From: Mesostigma viride | Lineage: Eukaryota; Streptophyta; Mesostigmatophyceae; Mesostigmatales; Mesostigmataceae | DNA length: 64,000 nucleotides | Direction of reading: 5' to 3' | Assembly: GCA_009746045.1 (NCBI GenBank) | Contig: RPFO01001288.1 | Coordinates: 21,788 to 85,787 of the forward strand | Shown: positions 1-11,257 of the stretch, piece by piece | Layout: each line of letters begins with the position of its first letter | Position numbering within the stretch: position 1 is the first letter of the stretch | The notes under the pieces: generated by a model | The model's database searches: none | What the model was told of the DNA's origin: nothing | The model's input: only the letters and a program-made list of their open reading frames with translations | Program-made: the position numbers and the translations under genes

Positions 1-107
1 TACCGCTGGCTTCGTTGCCATGTTCCTCCACCCGTTGCCTCTTGCATCTTAGCTGTTCCTCGCGCTTCTCCGCAGCCTCTCTTTCCCTCTCTTCCTCTCT
101 CTTTTCT
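1..107 (-). CDS. Possible coiled-coil exon, cut by the window edge
   Basis: One minus-strand frame reads a dense run of Lys, Arg and Glu (EEEREREAAEKREEQ in the middle), typical of a charged single helix or coiled coil. It begins after an acceptor-like CAG near 108 and is open to the window edge. The purine-rich sequence could also be simple-sequence DNA that happens to be open, because a second frame is open as well. Confidence 0.25.
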
Positions 108-371
108 GCTGCCGTTCATGCCTTGCTCCAGATATAGATGTGGCTGCTTAGGCGTTCAATCTGCATCACAGAATTGGACGATATGCACGTCAAAGGAAAG
201 CCAACCAAGCAGCAACATTACCAACAATGTAGCGGGAGGGTCAGTGCAGAGGCCAGCAACATAACTGCCTTAGTCTTGTACTCCTACCATACACATTAGG
301 GAAGACTGCTGGCATGGCAGCCTGCATCACAGCAATGAATTGCCGCCAACTAAAATAAGAGAGTGACTCAC

Positions 372-584
372 CGCTACTCTTCCCTGAAGCCGACTGGTCA
401 CACCTCCATTGTGGCGTTGTTTTACCACTTTAAGGCTCTTCCACAGCGTGCGATTTTGTTGATGCCATTTTCTCAATTCCTGTAGCATATATTTTGCCCC
501 CGCCGCACGCTTCCATGGGTTGCCATGTACATCATACTTTGCTGATGCTGCAGAGAAGTCAAGCGGTTCTTTGCATTCCCTCAC
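372..584 (-). CDS. Probable internal exon of an unrecognised gene
   Basis: An open stretch of 71 codons is bounded on the minus strand by an acceptor-like CAG ahead of position 584 and a strong GTGAGT donor just below 372. The translation is rich in basic and aromatic residues, with a segment around KWHQQNRTLWKSLK that looks like real protein and not repeat-derived sequence. It reads in phase 0 at both ends. I do not recognise the family. It may belong with the charged coiled-coil stretch at 1-107, but the phase of that piece does not follow directly, so another small exon or a wrong boundary is likely. Confidence 0.35.
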
Positions 585-1189
585 CTGTATTCAACGGCAA
601 CGCCAAAACGGAATGCCAACGAATGCGGAGCGGGGGAACAAGGCATAAATCAACGCATGGTGAACTGGCAGATGCTGAGGCAGACACGACAATGCACTGG
701 GTGCATGGCAACCATGTGAACACTGATGGTAGCATTCACATGCCTAACAAGCATTTTCTCTGTTTCCCCTGGGTTAGAGTGTAAGGCCTATGCAAACCCA
801 GCTAAACAACAAAACAACACATCCTAAACTGCGCTAACTGACATGGGCAACAAACATGGCCAATGGACACAACACCTTGAAATGGCCTTTTTTTTACATA
901 AATTATGGCCCATGGCAAGTTTATTGTCCGATTGACCTAGGATTGGATCCCACCACTCCCCGGGATGTGTCTGGCTAGTGGTGGAGTAGTTGAGTCAAAA
1001 TGTTAAGTTTACATGGTACTCCCTGCTTAAGTTAACTCCAGATCCAAGGCCAAAACTGGCCACCTAAACCACTTGCACTTGCATAGAAACAATAGTTGAT
1101 CTCAGATTATGCTGTAACTTTGCAGTGGTGATGAATAATAGTTGTTCTGACCTTGTACAAAGTTCTACGCCATTTGGAGCCCTAGTTGG

Positions 1190-1225
1190 TGACAAATGCT
1201 AGCAAAATTTTGCTAGCATTTGTCA
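1190..1225. repeat. 36-bp perfect palindrome
   Basis: Positions 1190-1207 are exactly inverted in 1208-1225, with AAAATTTT at the centre and NheI-like GCTAGC cores in each arm. A weaker inverted pair, ATGGTGACA and TGTCACCAT, lies at about 1361-1390. This could be a MITE remnant or a cruciform-forming site. No coding sequence overlaps it. Confidence 0.9.
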
Positions 1226-1879
1226 TTAATGGCCATTTAAAATCAATATTTAACCCAAATAATGTCAGAATGCCACCAAAACTTATTGCCATCATGCCAG
1301 CACCTGAAGCAAGGTCTCAACAAGTCATGAGCAGAAATTCAGATCATGCAGAGCCCAAAATGGTGACATTTGCCAGCAATTGTCACCATTTTTTGCTTTT
1401 TTACCCACAATTTTAACAACATTACCCACCAAAACATTCTCCAAGCTGGGGCGCATCATTTAAATCTTTGCAGGCAACTCAAGAATGACTAGTACAAACA
1501 GTGTGCAAAACCTTGGTGCATGTGAATGCCTGAGTGGTGACCATTGCTAGCAGAATCCATCATGTAAGGTAGGCATTGCCAGTATGCCACAAAGCTGTGA
1601 TGTGCAGTGCATGTCCATATGTATACCCCATGACACCGTGCCTCTAAACTACTTGGCACATTGCAAAATGGGAAGGAAAGGTGAATAATACATGCCACAT
1701 CACTAACACAGCCATTTGAATGCTACCAACACGCACCATGCATGATATACACTGCGTGTACAGTAATACATGTCGAGAATATGCCGAGCGAGCATATCAA
1801 GGTGCAGTGACCCCAACGCTGGCACATGTCACCTGGCATCCACGTATGCTCACATGATATGGCATTGGCATATCCCATG

Positions 1880-2880
1880 TCTCCATCTCTTGCACTTTGT
1901 GCGCACCAAGCCACCCATGCAGTCGCCCACCCATGCAGCTACCTGGCCACCCACCCACACAACTGCTCACACACTCGCGCGCCCGTGCACCCAGACAGCC
2001 ACCTGTCCTCCCACCCAGTGACCCACCCACCAAGCCAGCCGCGCACGTGCTTACCCAACTTATACAACCATGCGTGCACCTAGGCACCCAACCACCTACC
2101 AACCCACTTGGACATCCACCCACCCACCAAGGCACCTGCGCAACCCACACACCAACTAGGTAATAAGCAGGCATTCCCCCATCCAATGAGCCAACCACCC
2201 AACCACCCAACCACCTAAACACCCAGCCAGCTGGCCCCATATGCACCCGTCCGGCCACCCACAGTTGACCCACCCACGCACCTACCCACTCAACCATTCA
2301 CTGCCCCCACACCCTTATACCCACTGACCCACCCACTGACCCACCCACACATGCATTTTCTCAGCCAGCACCCCGGCACCTACCTCACCCCAAACCTGCA
2401 CAGCCCTTCACCCGTGATAGGTGAGTCGGTCCCAACCATAAACCCATCCACGCATCCATATCTGTGCGCCCACCCGTCCATCTACCCGTCCCTTCGCCCA
2501 CCCACCCACATCTAGTCATCTACACATCCACCAGCCACCAGCCACCAATGGCCCACCCACCAACCCACACACACACATACATCCCTAACCAACCAACCAC
2601 CAACACACCACCCTCAAAAACGTGCAGTTGTTTCACTCATGCATCCAACAACCCACCCACTTCAAAGTCCCCAAAGCCTATCATCACCCAGCCACCTGGG
2701 CATCTGCCAATAACCGACCGCCCTTGCACTCATCCACCCACCATGACCAGCCAGCCAGCCACCCACCCTCTCCAACTGCCTGTGCTCCCACCTACGCAGC
2801 CAGCCATTTACCAAAGCATCCACCTATCAGCCACCCACCTGCCATTGAACCCACCCACGCCTAGGCATCCCTTGAAGCAT
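1880..2880. repeat. Degenerate CCACCCA / CCAACCA low-complexity region
   Basis: About 1 kb is dominated by irregular CCCACC, CCAACCA and CCAGCCA words with no constant period. Both strands are open for long stretches only because stop codons cannot be built from these words. No gene is supported here. From 2,880 to 3,990 I see only weaker traces of the same composition and unremarkable sequence. Confidence 0.7.
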
Positions 2881-3989
2881 CTATAGCCCAAGCCTCCCAC
2901 CCAAGGCTCTCTGGGCAATCAAACAACCAAACAACCAATCACCCAGCTATACAACCACCTAACCACCTAACCACTCAACAACACAATCACCGAACCACCT
3001 AACTACCCAACACCCAAACCAGCCAGGCATGTGCCCGCCTCGCATGCCCTCACCATTGCAACACCCCATACACGCCCCGCTCACCTAGCCAGCCACACAC
3101 CCAGCCAGTCTCCTGCTCAACTCACGCATGAAGGCAATATCAGCCATGCATGGCCTCACCTTGCATCACTTGCATTGCCTGGTTAATTTGCATGAGACAG
3201 CTTCCATCTCATTGTCAGCAACTGAAAAGGCTCTTTCTTCACAGTAATGAATAAGCTACAACGTTGGAAACGTTCTCCCATCCCTCTTTAAAACAGTCTT
3301 TAAATCAGAAAGACAAGGGCAAATCTCTGGACAAGGTGGCAATAACCACTGCACCATGCTCTTGAGAAAGTCTTAACAACCCAGCTTTCTACCCTTTTAG
3401 AAGCTGCCTTGCGTTAGCAACGATTCTGGGCCCTCTGGCTCGCTCACCTGGCTTAATCTGCGCTTCTTTATGGCTGCCGGGATATGCGAAGCTTGGGCCG
3501 AGGGTGTCGTGGCGAGGTCGTCTGCCCGACTCATCACTTCTCGAAACCGCACTGCCGACTAATAAAAACGATGCCCCCCTTTGCCTTTTGTATCTGGCGT
3601 CAAAAGAACAATGAACTCGCTTGGAAACACTGTCGCAAAGAGCTTCCTACAGGCATTATAAGCAATTTTCGCAGCTTTTACCGCACTTACTGCACATCCG
3701 GAAGACCATTAGCGGCCTTCGCGCGGAATCTTGGGCACGCCATATCTTCTGCTGGCTCATTGCCGCAGGCTGGCAGTATAGGAAGGTCGGGCATAGCCTA
3801 AAGAGCTGATTATCTGACGACAAAGATATGCATTGCATGAAGCAAGAAACAGACGGATTTCGCACCCCCATATTTATTCACGTCAATGCCGGACAATTAA
3901 AAGCGAAACTCAAAAAACGAAAACACTAACGTTTTCGGGAATATTATAACGAACAAGCTGAGCTGCCAGCTATGTCGCGGTTTACGATC

Positions 3990-4300
3990 CAGTTAACGAT
4001 AACGGCTCCGTAACCACCCCAGTGCCTAATATTGGGGCAGCTATGGCGCCGTAACCACTACCTGACCCGTCCCGTATACCCCAACGTAACCTGAACCGAA
4101 GCCGTTCACGCCCCCGTAAACATAACCGGCCCAGTTACTGGGCCGTACCGAATCTCGGGGCCAATATTCCGAATGGTACCGTAACCGGTCCGGTAACCCA
4201 AACCGCCAACGAATACGGACCCGTAACCTGGCCCGTCGAAGTTACCGGGCAGGTTACGGGGGCGTCGAAGTTACCGGACAGGTTACGGGGGCTTCAAATT
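3990..4300. repeat. GTAACC-rich degenerate repeat
   Basis: The hexamer GTAACC and its complement GGTTAC recur many times at irregular spacing. A recognisable direct repeat of about 27 bp (GAAGTTACCGGGCAGGTTAC and a variant with GGACAGG) lies at the right end. No coding signal is evident. The stretch from 4,300 to 5,030 contains short ORFs only. Confidence 0.6.
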
Positions 4301-5037
4301 AACTCCTAGTGTGAACTCCACCGCAAGCGGGGGAAAACTCCTCAGCTCGCCGTCACACCCTCCGTGACACTTGCACAGCAAGAGCACGGTTGAGGTTTGC
4401 GCAGGCCCATATGCATTTGATGCTCGAGGCCGCCGACGTGAACTGCATAGCGCCCGCAATGCCCGCACTTATAGGCATGTCGGGGAGTGACACGCCTTGC
4501 AGGAACTGTCGTATCAGTAACGTTGCCCCTGCAAGACACCGTGCTGCTCATGGAGTAGGGCCGAAGCAATCCCGCAGTCCCAAACAAGAGCTCCTCGGGC
4601 TCGATCGCGCCCAGCACATACAGCGCTCGTGGACCGGGGTCAATGCCGCGCACGACCGATCACCGCCAGTCCACCCCGCTTGACTGTCTTGCGCAGGATC
4701 CCCATTCCCGCAACAGAAACACGCCCCTATGTATGCAGTCCCCACCGCGCATCGCCACATCCCCCATGCACTCGAAGCTTGAAGACCTCTCACCACCCCT
4801 GTACCAGTGCAATGATGGCCATGGGGTAGAGTACGTTTTGAAGCCCATACAGCCCGCCCGCCATGCACATGGAACGCCCTGCTCTGAGTCCCTCATCCAT
4901 GCAACCTCGTAGGCGCGCGGACACGAGCCACTTGCAAATCACGCTCGATCGGCCTCCACCAGTGGTGCAAGGGACAACTCCCTACCGAGCTCAGCCCACA
5001 GGAGGGACGCGAACACTGCGCGATGGTAGCATTACAA

Positions 5038-5806
5038 TTCGTTCAAGTGGCCCGCCGGAGCGGCTGTACAATTTTTCCCAGTGAGCGCGCTGCCAAGTGT
5101 ACTTGTGGGCAAATTTTTAGGTGCCCCGTCACTTCGAGGTACTAAAAATTAGGCTACGGTACGAATTCAGCGAATTTCAGCGAATTTTCAGTCGAACCAA
5201 AGGAAGTGACGCCAACTACCAAAAAGTTTCCGTTACGAATTTTCAGCCCAACACTCGCGCAAAATGAAGTGACGGCAACTACCAAAATGTTTCCGTTACG
5301 AATTTTCACTCCCACACGTTTGCACAAGAGGATGTGACGGCAACTACCAAAAAGTTTCCGTTACGAATTTTCAGTCCCACACTTCGCGCAAATTTTAGTA
5401 GGGCTGCACGCAAGCTACCTTTCAAAATTTTGCGCTAGTATGGAACGCATTTCATTCGTCTGGAGGAACGCTGCCCGCCAACTATCCCCGTTCAGAATGT
5501 TCCGCCGAAATTTACTTGAGATTTGGAAATCTGAACGTGCGCGCAAATTTTAGTAGGGCTGCACGCAAGCTACCTTTCAAAATTTTGCGCAAGTATGGAA
5601 CGCAATTCATTCGTCCGGAGGAATGCTGCTCGTCAACTGCCCCCGTTCAGAAAGTTGCGCCGAACTTTACTTGAGATTTGGAAATCTGAACGTGCGGTTG
5701 GAGTTTCGCGGGGAAACCCAAGTTCCCTAGTAATTCACCAATGACGCGCTTCGAACACTTGCCCGCTAAAACCTAAGCAGCCGCTCCGGCTGGCCACTTA
5801 AACGAA
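5038..5806. mobile_element. Candidate non-autonomous element with ~29-bp inverted ends
   Basis: Positions 5038-5066 and 5778-5806 are inverted copies of each other with about three mismatches. The 769 bp between them have no credible ORF. Inside are three copies of a roughly 68-bp unit (about 5,200-5,395, each containing GTTTCCGTTACGAATTTTCA) and two copies of a roughly 155-bp unit (about 5,385-5,540 and 5,540-5,695). I see no clear target-site duplication, so its class is open: a MITE or a rearranged palindromic repeat. Confidence 0.5.
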
Positions 5807-7012
5807 ACTTGATGGCCATGCACAGGGTCGCGGGCAGTGACTAGGTGCTCAGACTCCAGCAGCTCGATCCTGCCTGCCTCTCCGTCTCGGGTCGCCGTTA
5901 CTACAGTCCCCGTGACTCGCCCTCGACGGCCAGATCCCGCACGTCCCATGTACCTCAGTGCTCTGCCATGGCTCAGCGCGCGTCAGCGCTGGGTCCGCTC
6001 AGAGCGGATGTACCGGCCCAATGCAGTGATACGGGTGTTACTCGGACACCGGCAGTCTGCGGGGCGACAGCGCCACATCATGTGGCATCGGCACCATGCA
6101 CGCGCACTGTTGAGGCGGTGAGACAATGACCGGGCACTGCCACCGGCTTCTGATGCAACCACGACCGGCACCAGTGCAACCAGTGCAACCGCGACCGGCT
6201 GGGTCATCCACCACTACTGCTGGCAGTACGTGCTGTCGCCATGCAACTGCACCGTGCCCGCATATGCCTGCAGCCCCGGGGGCCCTTACTCCCGACAGTC
6301 GCGGCGGACGCGGCGCGCCCTGCATGCACGGTTACGCGAGCCCAGGAGTGCCCTGACCCAGCTAGGCGTCGACTCAATGCCGGGGTAGCCAATTGGTTGG
6401 CTACCGACAATTCAACAAGGTGCTGTACATCTGTTTGCCGGCCGACCACGATTCAGTACAGGCTCCGCCCTGCCTGATCGCCCCGTCGCATCGGGGTTGC
6501 AACAGCCTCCATGCACCGTGCCGTCTCCATGCACCGTGCCGCACTAGTGAAATTAATCACGTGCAGGTGCACGAGAAGCCAAGCACGTCCCTCACGCGCT
6601 AGGAAGTCATGGAGCCGTGACTCATAGCCGCCAGCCGGAAGGCTCCCTATAATAATACTTGGCCGCATGCCATGGGACTCCGCGTCCGTTGGTCACGCGG
6701 GACGCGACGTGCAGTCAGACCGTAGTCTGGGGTCGCTGTCACTCGCTGCCGAATCCGGCATCCCGCGCGGAGATGCCTCGGTACGGATGCCTTAGTAGTA
6801 CAATCATCAAGCATCCGGTGAGCCCATGTCCAAAAGGCCAGGACCATGTGCACATGCGGTGCTGAGTGCCTGACGTGGTCCTCTTCGGGACGACCCGTTC
6901 AAGCCCGCCGCCAACTGCAGATTATCCCATAGAGAATATATCATGGAGAAAATATATTATATAGAAAATAGAGAATATCGAAAATATATATAATATCCGC
7001 ACACTGGCGCCT

Positions 7013-7118
7013 CGATCCCTGGCATGGCAGTAGAAGGGTCGTCGGATCCACGCGCGGCTGCGCATCGATCCCTGGCATGGCAGTAGAAGGGTCGTCGGAT
7101 CCACGCGCGGCTGCGGTG
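7013..7118. repeat. 53-bp direct repeat, two copies
   Basis: The unit starting CGATCCCTGGCATGGCAGTA occurs at 7013 and again at 7066 with almost no change. The surrounding 5,810-7,370 region contains only short overlapping ORFs that I cannot assign, an AT-rich stretch at 6,930-7,000, and no gene I would defend. Confidence 0.75.
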
Positions 7119-7371
7119 GATTCCTACATAGATGGCCGGCTCGATCCAAAGCCGAACCGTGCCGATCATACAGGAGCTAGATATAATTAAGAAGAGTATG
7201 GTATCATAAAGAAGTGTAGTGGACCAGTACAAGTACTTAGTATATAAAAGGTAGGTATAGTAAAGAAGTATATGGTATTATTAGTAGCCATCTGGTTTCA
7301 TACGCTCTGCGACCCCTCCCCTTCCCCCGGGGACGACGCGTCCACGCGATCGTCCAATTACTGCCAAGGAG

Positions 7372-7750
7372 TCAAGGATGCTGGACCGCCGGGCGCTCGT
7401 GTGTAATGCGATATGCCCTATACTCGCCGTCAGGGCACCAAAAGGAACCATCGGGAAACCAAACTACTCGCCGGCGCACGCGAATGTCCACATCCAGCGC
7501 GTCCAAAGTCGAGCCCAATGATGATGTCCGCTGCGCCCAGCGGTGCGATGGTCGCAGCCAGGTCGAACGGGGTGCCTTGCAGCACACCTTTGATATCTGC
7601 CAGACCGGGCGATTGGTGTTGGCGACCATCCGAGTGGGTCAGATGCACGGCCGTCCGGTGTGGGGGCTGGGCGTCAGGCCCAGCCGGCGCACCAGTGCCG
7701 CGTTGATGAAGGACGTGGAAGCGCCTGTGTCGACCAAAAACTTGACATCC
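7372..7750 (-). pseudogene. Retropepsin of a Ty3-like LTR retrotransposon, frameshifted
   Basis: Reading the minus strand down from about 7750 gives VKFLVDTGASTSFINAALV, the aspartic-protease active-site signature DTGAS. After a frame change comes a segment ending in ADIIIGLDF, the conserved second half of retropepsins. After another frame change comes a flap-distal segment with WFPDGSFWCPDGEYRAYRI. Three frames are therefore needed for one domain, so it is inactive. It lies 3' of the gag at 8309-10336 in the same orientation, as expected for gag-pro. Reverse transcriptase and integrase are not seen below 7372, so the element is truncated there. Confidence 0.75.
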
Positions 7751-8215
7751 ATGACGGTTGGTTGGCCGTGTCTGAATATATTATTACATTCTCATATATA
7801 AAATATCCCATTACCGCCAACGGTACCCTATATAAAACCACTAGTGCTAGACGCCTAATAGTAATTTCCCATTACCGCCAACGGCGTCTATGCATGGGGT
7901 CAGTGTATGATTCCAAACACCCCCCTTACTGCTGATAGCATGATAACAGGGTGACCTGCTACTGGGCAGGACCAATGCACCCTTCGTACTACTGACATCA
8001 TGATAACAGGGTGACCTGCTACTGTGCAGGACCAATGCACCCTTGGTATTTGGTACAGATGTGGGGCAAAACAGACACCCCCCCCTTGCCCTACACAGGT
8101 GGGCATTCTCAGAATGGCTAAGGTGGCCAGCCACTAGGACTGGAAAAGCGCACCGGAATGAACATATTATAAAAATATAATTATTAGTTAAATATACTAG
8201 TATAATAATATATTT
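7751..8215. mobile_element. Insertion between gag and protease, with a ~70-bp tandem repeat
   Basis: The gag and protease reading frames are separated by about 465 bp that is AT-rich at both ends. It contains two near-identical copies of a unit with ATAACAGGGTGACCTGCTAC (about 7,940-8,060) and two copies of CCCATTACCGCCAACGG (near 7,808 and 7,867). It has no ORF of note. I read it as a small non-autonomous insertion that broke the retrotransposon, but I cannot show a target-site duplication. Confidence 0.4.
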
Positions 8216-8308
8216 TATAGTATACTCCCAGCGGCAAGCTCGTAACCGGCCACTGCTGGTGACTCAAAGGTCGCACGCTGTCCGGAGGCTAGTCGGTGAG
8301 CCTCGATC

Positions 8309-9942
8309 TCATTGACCGCGCGCAGCACGCCCTTGGTAGAACTCATCGCTGGCGGCCGCGGCTGCTGGTGCTGAGTCGTGAACTGCCGGGCCTGCTGGCG
8401 CCCGCTCGTCCGCGTTGCGGGGCTTTTCCCTTGGGCCGGAGGAGTCCAGGCGACTGCCGAACGCCGGGCCTGAAAACCTGGGCTCGGTCTCCCCCGTGCC
8501 ACGTCCAGCGTGCCTGCTACGGAGTTTGGGGCAGTCGCGCCTGAGGTGACCCACCTCAAAGCACATGAAGCAACGGGCTTTACTCGCGTCGATGGCGTTG
8601 AGGCCATGGTCAGCGTTCCCGTCCTCCAGGTCATCGGGGGAGTCCTCGTTCCCCTCGCCGTCGTGCGGGGGACCTGATCGGAAGAAACGACGCACCGATG
8701 GTGCGCGCCCGCGAGCCACGACGTCGGCCACCTGCAGAAGATACCTCTGGATATTCAAGATGTCCCACTCCTCCCAAGGGACCTCAGCATAGTGCTTCAG
8801 TACCTCATCCTGCAGCTCGGGACTGAGTGCCTCAATGAATCGGATCTTGTACTCATACCAGGTCATGTCTGTCAGATAGGCGGCGCTGGACTCAAACTTG
8901 GAGAGAAACTCGCGATATGGGGTGGTCCCCTGGCGCAGCTTGCCGAAGGCGATTCGCTCGTGGAGTACAGCATCTGGGGGCACCAGCTTGCGTCGCACCC
9001 GGTCCATCAGCTCCTTCACGGATTGCGGGTATGACTGGGACGCGATGCTCTCACAGTTCAAGATGCTCACCACTGAGGGGTCCATGCAGGAGTTAACCAC
9101 CAGCGGGATCAGATCACGGGTGGCCAGCTGCCAGTTGTGGTGATTGCGCCAGATGGTATACTGCTGTTGCCACATGCGTCCCCATTCGTCCACCTCGCGC
9201 GGTTTCATGTCCGCGTGCAGCTTGGGTACATTCTTGAAATTGGGCAACGGTGGGGCCTTTACCGCGTTGGTGATGGGTCCACCGACGTCTACGTGGGGGA
9301 CGGAGTCGAAGGCTGGGGGCTGCGACCGGGGGAGAGATCCGGATCTGGTCGGCGTGCCGTGCGTCCGCCGCACCTGTACCGACGAGGGGTGTTCATACCC
9401 CGGGTCATCCAATGCCACCCTGCTGAAATTCAGGTTGCTGACGACCGCAGGCGAGTGGACCATGCTGCTGTCCTGCGCCCGAGGTCGCTGCGGTTGGGGG
9501 ACGTGTCGCTGGACGGTTGTCTGAGTCCCCTCGTCGTGTGCGGTGGCGCTGCTTCTGTCACCCCCTAGCCGGGCCCGTGGCCTATGAGCTCCAAAGGAAG
9601 GGTCCTGTGCCCCAGGTTCCTCGCCATCCTCCACTGCCCCCTCCAAATCGCCGAATTCGCCCTCTGCCCCGGTGTCCTCCCCGACATCCTCAGAGTTCCC
9701 CAACACCATGGGTAGTAGGGAAGTACTGCCAAAGGACACTCGACGCCTGCCCCGGTATGTTGTGGCCGGCGGAGGTCCCATGGAGCGGCCGCGCCCAGCC
9801 CAGGGCTGCGATGGTCGCTCTGTGGCTGGCAGAGCATGATAACGGTAGTACTGCGTGTTTTCATTCTCGTGCCCTGTCTGCTCAGGATACCGCGGCGGCC
9901 ACTGTGGTCGTTGCTGCTGTTGCTGCGGTTGCTGCTGCGGTA

Positions 9943-10017
<75 letters not shown>

Positions 10018-10022
10018 GCTGC

Positions 10023-10080
<58 letters not shown>

Positions 10081-10336
10081 AACCCTGCTGGAGCATCTCC
10101 TGGCTGCGCCCGTCCCCCCCTTGTTCCAACCTGGAGTCTGGACTGTCATCATCTGATGAATCTCTGCGGCCCTGGTCTCTGGATCGTGGGGAGCCTTCCG
10201 CAGGTCTCTCCATGACCTCACCTGTACCTGTCCCTACTTGGACGTGCGGTGGTACCTCTACCACCTCTATACCTTGCTCGTGGTTGTCTGCCTGTTCTAT
10301 CTCTCTGTTGACAGGTTCTCTCCGTTTCCGTGGCAT
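8309..10336 (-). CDS. Gag polyprotein of an LTR retrotransposon with polyglutamine tract
   Basis: This 675-residue ORF is the largest non-repetitive frame in the left half. The N-terminal third is acidic and disordered and holds a long polyglutamine tract (about residues 84-140, encoded by a CAG run at roughly 9,928-10,080). Residues of about 345-540 form a helical capsid-like region of the retrotransposon gag type, including KPREVDEWGRMWQQQYTIW. A CX2CX4HX4C zinc knuckle (CFMCFEVGHLRRDC) lies near residue 587 and marks nucleocapsid. Near the C-terminus a second frame reads on toward the protease, suggesting either a frameshift mutation or gag-pro frameshifting. ATG at 10336 is the first in frame. 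The protein would package element RNA. Confidence 0.85.
9928..10080. repeat. CTG/CAG trinucleotide repeat in gag
   Basis: About 50 CTG triplets on the plus strand, interrupted by CCGCTGCCG near 10,015-10,025, encode the polyglutamine tract of the minus-strand gag. Other frames read poly-Ala, poly-Ser or poly-Cys and are shadows. Confidence 0.9.
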
Positions 10337-10422
10337 GGTGCTCGTACCGATACCTTACACTGCAGGCAACACCTCCCCAGAAAGAAAGAGAGAGAGGGAG
10401 AGAGGGCAACCACGTGCTATAG

Positions 10423-11223
10423 ATCTTATATATGTTAAAAATATAATTACTTACAGCAGAGTGAAATCACTCAAACCAAAGCAAACGCCCAGCTATAAAC
10501 CTATATACAGAGCCATGTCAAAGCTCTATACTACGATAAGACCAATGGAAACGCCTAACGGGAGGAACCTAATAGCCCTGCTGCACCGCAAAATCAGCCC
10601 GCGTACGGCGGAGCATGATGTCCGCCATGGCCCGAGTCAGCGCCACCGACAAGCGCTGACGCCAATATGACGTCCAGGTCCGCGCCGACCATGGGGCCCG
10701 CTGGCCCTCCAGGTCCAGCCGGTCCTCCCGGAGCCGGCAACACTCCTTGAAGAAGGCGGAGGTCAGGGGCCCCATGGCCCCAAACTCCTCCAGGACAAAG
10801 GGCACCACACGATGGTGCCCGACGTCGCCGTAGGCCAGGAGCTTGGCCCGCTCCGCCCGGTCCGCCGTGTAACCTGCCGTGAGGGAGGCCCCAGCCACGT
10901 GGCTAAGAGCCAAGGGCCGCGCCACCGAAACGTCAATAAGCAGATGCCGGCCACCCCCCTCAAAGTCCAGCACCACGATGTCAGGCCGGTGGTTGGGGGA
11001 ATAGAAGGCAGCGCCATCCGCATCCTCGGACCGGATGTTCGCGTGGGGGAAAACCGACCGAATCATGGCGAGCACCACCGTCAGGAGGACAGTGTGCAAA
11101 TACAAATACCAATTCTGATTCTGTTGGCCCCCCATGCAGGCAAGGTAGTGAGTCCCCGTGGGATCCAGCGGCTGCCCACAGCTACCACAAGGCCGCCCGG
11201 CCGGAACAAGATCTTATATATGT
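10423..11223 (-). mobile_element. 5'-truncated non-LTR retrotransposon with 15-bp target-site duplication
   Basis: The 15-mer AGATCTTATATATGT occurs at 10423-10437 and again at 11209-11223, exactly bracketing a block whose only long ORF is an endonuclease-domain fragment. That is the structure left by target-primed reverse transcription of a 5'-truncated element. It interrupts the 5' part of the LTR retrotransposon upstream of gag, so it is the younger insertion. Its 3' end is AT-rich with no long poly(A). Confidence 0.7.
10569..11205 (-). CDS. C-terminal CCHC plus restriction-like endonuclease domain of a non-LTR element
   Basis: The frame begins at the truncated 5' end of the element without its own start. 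First comes CX2CX9HX3C (CGSCGQPLDPTGTHYLAC), matching the CCHC finger that precedes the endonuclease of R2/CRE-type elements. Then comes a PD-(D/E)XK-like region with RPDIVVLDFEGGG, IDVSVARPL and a downstream conserved FVLEEFGAMGPL. The stop is at 10569. In this family the domain nicks the target DNA. Reverse transcriptase is missing, so the copy is dead. The family assignment rests on motif order and not on a search. Confidence 0.65.
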
Positions 11224-11257
11224 AGGACCTAGTACTATTCCCTAGTAATAATCTCCT

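Noticed and set aside
4342-4653. ORF starting MRGIDPGPRALYVLGAI with a CGHC pair, reminiscent of a TnpB/Fanzor RuvC start
   Set aside because: Only one short motif fits. The second RuvC motif, the paired zinc ribbon and the final Asp region are absent, and the ORF is short.
5837-6477. Several overlapping 70-95-residue ORFs
   Set aside because: They overlap on both strands in GC-rich DNA, none shows a domain, and no splice signals tie them together.
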